Virus record (IMG/VR): IMGVR_UViG_3300027778_000007
Span: 1 to 33,153 of that record
Strand: one strand, 5' to 3'
Length of the DNA: 33,153 bases
From: a virus
This document shows, piece after piece, positions 30,105 to 33,153 of this stretch. The notes beneath the pieces were generated by a model. The model was not told the origin of the DNA and did not search any database. It was given only the letters and a program-made list of their open reading frames with translations. Every line of letters begins with the position of its first letter. Positions within the stretch are counted from its first letter, which is position 1. Made by a program: the position numbers and the translations under genes.

Positions 30105-32087
30105 ATGGGCGTTAACCAAAACAATGGCGGTAGCAATGCATGGGAAGACAACGGCGATAACAACAGCCGTACCCAGGACCGCAATACCCAATCAAACGGA
30201 CTGACGAGTCTGCTGGGTCTGCTGGGTCAAACCTCTTCCACCTTCACTGGTCGTTCTATCCCTGAGATGAACAAAGTCCAGGAAGAGCTGCAGAAGATCT
30301 TCAAACAGCGTCGCGAAGACAAACTCAATACGCTGAAAGCGAAAATCGTTCCTGAGATCGATCTGATCAACCCGAACGTTTCTCCGATTCTCCCTGGCCT
30401 GGTGCTGTGGATGAAACAAGAGAACACCATCTACATCGCACCGTTCCTGTTCTACGCTAAGAACATGATCGTTGACGTTGAAGAAGTGGTGATGTACACT
30501 CAGCAAACTTCGCATCGCGTAAACGTGCCGCGCACTCCGTCTGCTTATATTGATAAGCGTCTGAACGCAGAGCTGGTACAGCAGTTCAAATCCAACCACA
30601 ACTCTACTGCTGCGGTAGTACAGATCGCGGCTGGCGTGATCAACCTGGAAAACTACGGCGACATCCGTAACGATGAGAAACGTGTCATCGACAAAATCCA
30701 GGCGTACATGGATCGCGAGTGGGAAACTGGTATCCTGATCGAGCTGGTTCGTCAGACTGCTAAAACTGATGGCGCTAAACTGCCTTCTCCGTTCTTCAGC
30801 AATCAGCCTTACGGCGCGAACGGTACTGCGGATGCGCGTATCACTCCGATCACTGCTCCGCTGCATGGCGAGAACGGTGTTATCCTGCCTTCCAACATGG
30901 AAGTGTCTGTGGTAACTACCAACCCGAACCAGTACGGTACGCCGAACAACAACAACGCTGACAACACTCCACGTGAAGTCTGCCGCGTTCACGCGAACGT
31001 ATCTCTGCTACCGGTAAACCATCAGGAATACCTGAACAACATCCGTCGCGCCAATATCAACCCAATGGGTCTGGGTGGTCCGATGAATGATGGCTACCGT
31101 CCGTTCCGTCCGTGCATCGGTCTGAACAACGCAGTGGCTGGTCCGCAGATGAACTCAAACGGCGGTATCATTCCGTTCCTGATGGGTCTGTATGTGCTGA
31201 TGTGTGCGAACAACCGTTACGCATTCGCCGACGTTCTGCGTCGCGCTAAGTGTGGCGTTCGTGGTAACCTGGTTAACCTGGAACCGCGTCTGGACAAACT
31301 GTTCTCGGAGAACCACATTCCGCGTCTGGTTGGTCAGAACAGCACCAAGCTGGACAACAAGAACATCATCGATATCGAACTGGTGAACCGTTGGATCCAG
31401 CAGCACATCATGCAGCAGGCGATCTTCACTGTGCCTGTACTGCCTACCGGTGCTAACTCCGCGCTGACCAAACTCCTGATTGACCTGAACAACCCGGCTA
31501 CCAAAGCTGACGCTGTGAAAGCAATCATGACTGCGGCAGATGCCATCTCCAACGGTGCTTTCTCTAAAGCAGCTGCGGCGAACTCTGGCTCTGACAGCAA
31601 AGGTTGGAACCCAACCAAGCCGATCTACCACGCATCAAACATCCTGGTTGTCGACGGTACTGCGCGCTTCAACGGCGAGCTGTTCAACCTGGGCGAACTG
31701 GATGAGATGTCAGTACATCACTTCGCGGGTCCTAACGGCGGTCCAAACGCAGACGTGTTCCTGCGCACCATGTATCAGCAGAACGATCGTGAAAACCTCA
31801 AAGCTCGTCAGCAGCGCCTGCGCATCATGCTGACCGAAGCGATGAACCTGAGCGATCTGGAAATCAACGGCTTCGGTCGTGTAGCTGTCATGGATCCAGG
31901 CTTCATGAACCTGCTGGGTACTGTGTTCTCTACCATCGGTACGCTGAACACCAGCTCTATCAACGGTAACTTCATGAACGGCGACGCGACCTTCGCGCCA
32001 GGTACTTCACTGGCCGTAGACTATGTTGCTGGCGTGAACACCAATCAGCAGGGCGGCGGTACCTGGGACGCTTACAACGTTCTGTAA
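30105..32087 (+). CDS. chmA: Probable chimallin, phage nuclear-shell protein
   Basis: A 660-residue protein with the most extreme codon bias in the window (CTG, GGT, CGT, AAC, ATC dominate), so it should be very abundant. Chimallin forms the protein lattice around phage DNA and is about this size. It has a flexible Asn/Gly/Ser-rich N-terminus (MGVNQNNGGSNAWEDNGDNN), a folded body, and a flexible C-terminus (VNTNQQGGGTWDAYNVL), as expected for a lattice linked by terminal segments. The early-type promoter, the nearby phuZ, and an RNA polymerase subunit directly downstream match the phiKZ gp54-gp55 order. The main alternative is the major capsid protein, also abundant and of similar size; early promoter and neighbours argue against it. 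I identify it by context and properties rather than by a recognised motif. Confidence 0.6.
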   Translation: MGVNQNNGGSNAWEDNGDNNSRTQDRNTQSNGLTSLLGLLGQTSSTFTGRSIPEMNKVQEELQKIFKQRREDKLNTLKAKIVPEIDLINPNVSPILPGLVLWMKQENTIYIAPFLFYAKNMIVDVEEVVMYTQQTSHRVNVPRTPSAYIDKRLNAELVQQFKSNHNSTAAVVQIAAGVINLENYGDIRNDEKRVIDKIQAYMDREWETGILIELVRQTAKTDGAKLPSPFFSNQPYGANGTADARITPITAPLHGENGVILPSNMEVSVVTTNPNQYGTPNNNNADNTPREVCRVHANVSLLPVNHQEYLNNIRRANINPMGLGGPMNDGYRPFRPCIGLNNAVAGPQMNSNGGIIPFLMGLYVLMCANNRYAFADVLRRAKCGVRGNLVNLEPRLDKLFSENHIPRLVGQNSTKLDNKNIIDIELVNRWIQQHIMQQAIFTVPVLPTGANSALTKLLIDLNNPATKADAVKAIMTAADAISNGAFSKAAAANSGSDSKGWNPTKPIYHASNILVVDGTARFNGELFNLGELDEMSVHHFAGPNGGPNADVFLRTMYQQNDRENLKARQQRLRIMLTEAMNLSDLEINGFGRVAVMDPGFMNLLGTVFSTIGTLNTSSINGNFMNGDATFAPGTSLAVDYVAGVNTNQQGGGTWDAYNVL

Positions 32088-32120
32088 TTGACAACGTTGT
32101 AGGTATCCTGCAAGGATAGG

Positions 32121-32146
32121 TGAGTTGGGGGGTGACCTCCAACTCA
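32121..32146 (+). terminator. Intrinsic terminator after probable chmA
   Basis: An 11-bp stem TGAGTTGGGGG/CCTCCAACTCA with one G-U pair is followed by TTTCCTTTTCTTTATTTTTT. A smaller hairpin TATCC/GGATA lies just upstream. Confidence 0.85.
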
Positions 32147-32175
32147 TTTCCTTTTCTTTATTTTTTAGGTGAAAT

Positions 32176-33153
32176 ATGTTTCCAACCCCAACTCCTGAAC
32201 TCGAAAGAGTGATCGCTAAACTGACCTCTCCCGATTTGGTTGATATGAACCCTATCGCAAAGTTCAAAGAGTATGCTCAAGGTGTTGAACATCGTCTTCC
32301 CGATGATTTGAAATTTATTACACCGCATTATCCTGACTTCGAGGATTATAATTATCTGCATGATACGTCGGAATCTACCCCGATTTATCTCAATGATTAT
32401 GACCTCAACATTGAAGAGGATCGCAATCGGTTAGCTGCTCTGACTCGCATGGAGTTCAACGGCAATACCTTTATGCAGATCGCTCAGTGTAGTCCGGGGT
32501 GCGGGACACTGAAAGGCAACTACTTAGTCGGTAGCGGTATCAGCTGTCCAAACTGTGGTAACACGGTAGAACTTCATTATGATAAGCAACACGAAGTCGG
32601 CCTGTGGATTAAAGCTCCTGAAGGTGTTGACGCGTTTGTAAGTCATTCTTTCTATAACACGTTCTTCTCTTCTATCTGTGTGGTGAAGCAAGGTTCCCAG
32701 CGCATTATCATTGCGCGCTATTTCATGGACCCGACCTATCGCCGTGAGATTAAGAAGAAGCATGCGGTTACGGAGATGTTGTTACTGAACATTCTCAAGG
32801 AACTGGGAATTGAAGATATCAGCATGAATGGTTTCTATCGGAACTGTGAATTGCTCATGGCCTACTTCTTGACTGGCCCTGGCGCGAAACACACGGGATT
32901 GAAAGAACGATCGCTCGAAGCCTGGACATTCTGGAACCGATTTAAGCACAAAGCTTTCTTCAACTATCTGAAAGTTCCAAGTCGTTTCTCCACTATTCTG
33001 GAGCATAACGAACGCGGGACCTGGGGGGTTGAAGGACAGCCAGAAACCAAACAGATCTATTACACCATCGCTGCGTGTAAACGATCCAGTGAGTTCTATG
33101 ACCTCACTGAACAGGACAAACGCCGAAACTGTGGTATCGTGGGTGCCAAGCTT
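32176..33153 (+). CDS. Phage multisubunit RNA polymerase, beta-prime N-terminal-like subunit, 3' partial
   Basis: The frame runs open from ATG 32176 to the window end (326 residues seen), preceded by AGGTGA. A zinc ribbon CSPGCGTLKG...GISCPNCGNTVE (about residues 106-136) is followed by LWIKAPEGVDAFVSHSFYNT. This matches the layout of the beta-prime zinc-binding domain (C..CGk......gi.C..CG.eV) and its following LasP-h segment. PhiKZ-like phages encode their RNA polymerase as split beta and beta-prime pieces. The non-virion enzyme transcribes late genes, and its gp55 subunit follows the shell gene in phiKZ. Catalytic NADFDGD is not in the visible part and may lie downstream or in another gene. 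Which of the two phage enzymes it belongs to is inferred from synteny. Confidence 0.68.
   Translation, partial: MFPTPTPELERVIAKLTSPDLVDMNPIAKFKEYAQGVEHRLPDDLKFITPHYPDFEDYNYLHDTSESTPIYLNDYDLNIEEDRNRLAALTRMEFNGNTFMQIAQCSPGCGTLKGNYLVGSGISCPNCGNTVELHYDKQHEVGLWIKAPEGVDAFVSHSFYNTFFSSICVVKQGSQRIIIARYFMDPTYRREIKKKHAVTEMLLLNILKELGIEDISMNGFYRNCELLMAYFLTGPGAKHTGLKERSLEAWTFWNRFKHKAFFNYLKVPSRFSTILEHNERGTWGVEGQPETKQIYYTIAACKRSSEFYDLTEQDKRRNCGIVGAKL

Noticed and set aside
30192-30992. 266-residue antisense open frame within the probable chmA gene
   Set aside because: It mirrors the strongly biased codons of the sense gene; no ribosome site, and the sense gene is clearly coding.
30105-32087. Major capsid protein as the primary call
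   Set aside because: Abundance and size fit, but the early-type promoter and the following RNA polymerase subunit fit the shell protein better; kept as the alternative.
1-33153. CRISPR arrays, insertion sequences or integrase attachment sites
   Set aside because: No regularly spaced direct repeats, transposase genes or integrase genes were seen; the repeated items are terminator stems and promoter motifs.

Overview
The window looks like part of a jumbo-phage genome of the nucleus-forming, phiKZ-like type, probably infecting an enterobacterial host. The host guess rests on moderate GC, strong Shine-Dalgarno sites and E. coli-like preferred codons. The main anchors are a large terminase subunit, a PhuZ-type tubulin (GGTGSG loop, acidic tail), the C-terminal part of a family B DNA polymerase, a 660-residue very strongly codon-biased protein best read as the nuclear-shell protein chimallin, and the start of a multisubunit RNA polymerase beta-prime-like subunit with a zinc ribbon. 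The order TerL, PhuZ, shell protein, RNA polymerase subunit fits the phiKZ order as I recall it (gp25, gp39, gp54, gp55). No cellular housekeeping genes were seen.

Layout. 1-4070 (+): terminase interrupted by an intein inside its Walker A motif, then a protein whose N-terminal module recurs in two later genes. 4128-9927 (-): a tightly packed, translationally coupled block with unknown or probably virion proteins, two very small ORFs, a thymidylate-kinase-like enzyme and the two paralogues. 9928-14299 (+): a divergently transcribed block of small unknown genes, including a lipoprotein and two membrane proteins. 14300-14658: a non-coding stretch with hairpins and an early-type promoter. 14659-20398 (+): a tail-anchored membrane protein, two genes sharing a C-terminal domain, a proteasome/HslV-like Ntn hydrolase and several unknowns, most separated by strong terminators.

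20549-22540 is an RNA-rich island: tRNA-Asn(GUU), tRNA-Ser(GCU), a glutaredoxin gene, a structured non-coding stretch, a small gene, then about 800 bases of densely self-complementary sequence. The last 590 bases of that run from an early-type promoter to an intrinsic terminator, and are best explained as a large ornate non-coding RNA. 22645-26561 (+): phuZ and a chain of small overlapping genes. 26639-28720 (+): polymerase part. 28770-29861 (-): one unknown gene. 30105 to the end (+): probable chimallin and the RNA polymerase subunit.

A 17-base motif, TCTATATTACTTAGGTG and close variants, lies ahead of the tail-anchored protein gene, the large RNA, phuZ and the probable shell gene. It contains the TATATTAC core known for phiKZ early promoters, so these four units are probably expressed early together. 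Most of the remaining proteins could not be named from sequence alone and are described as unknown.
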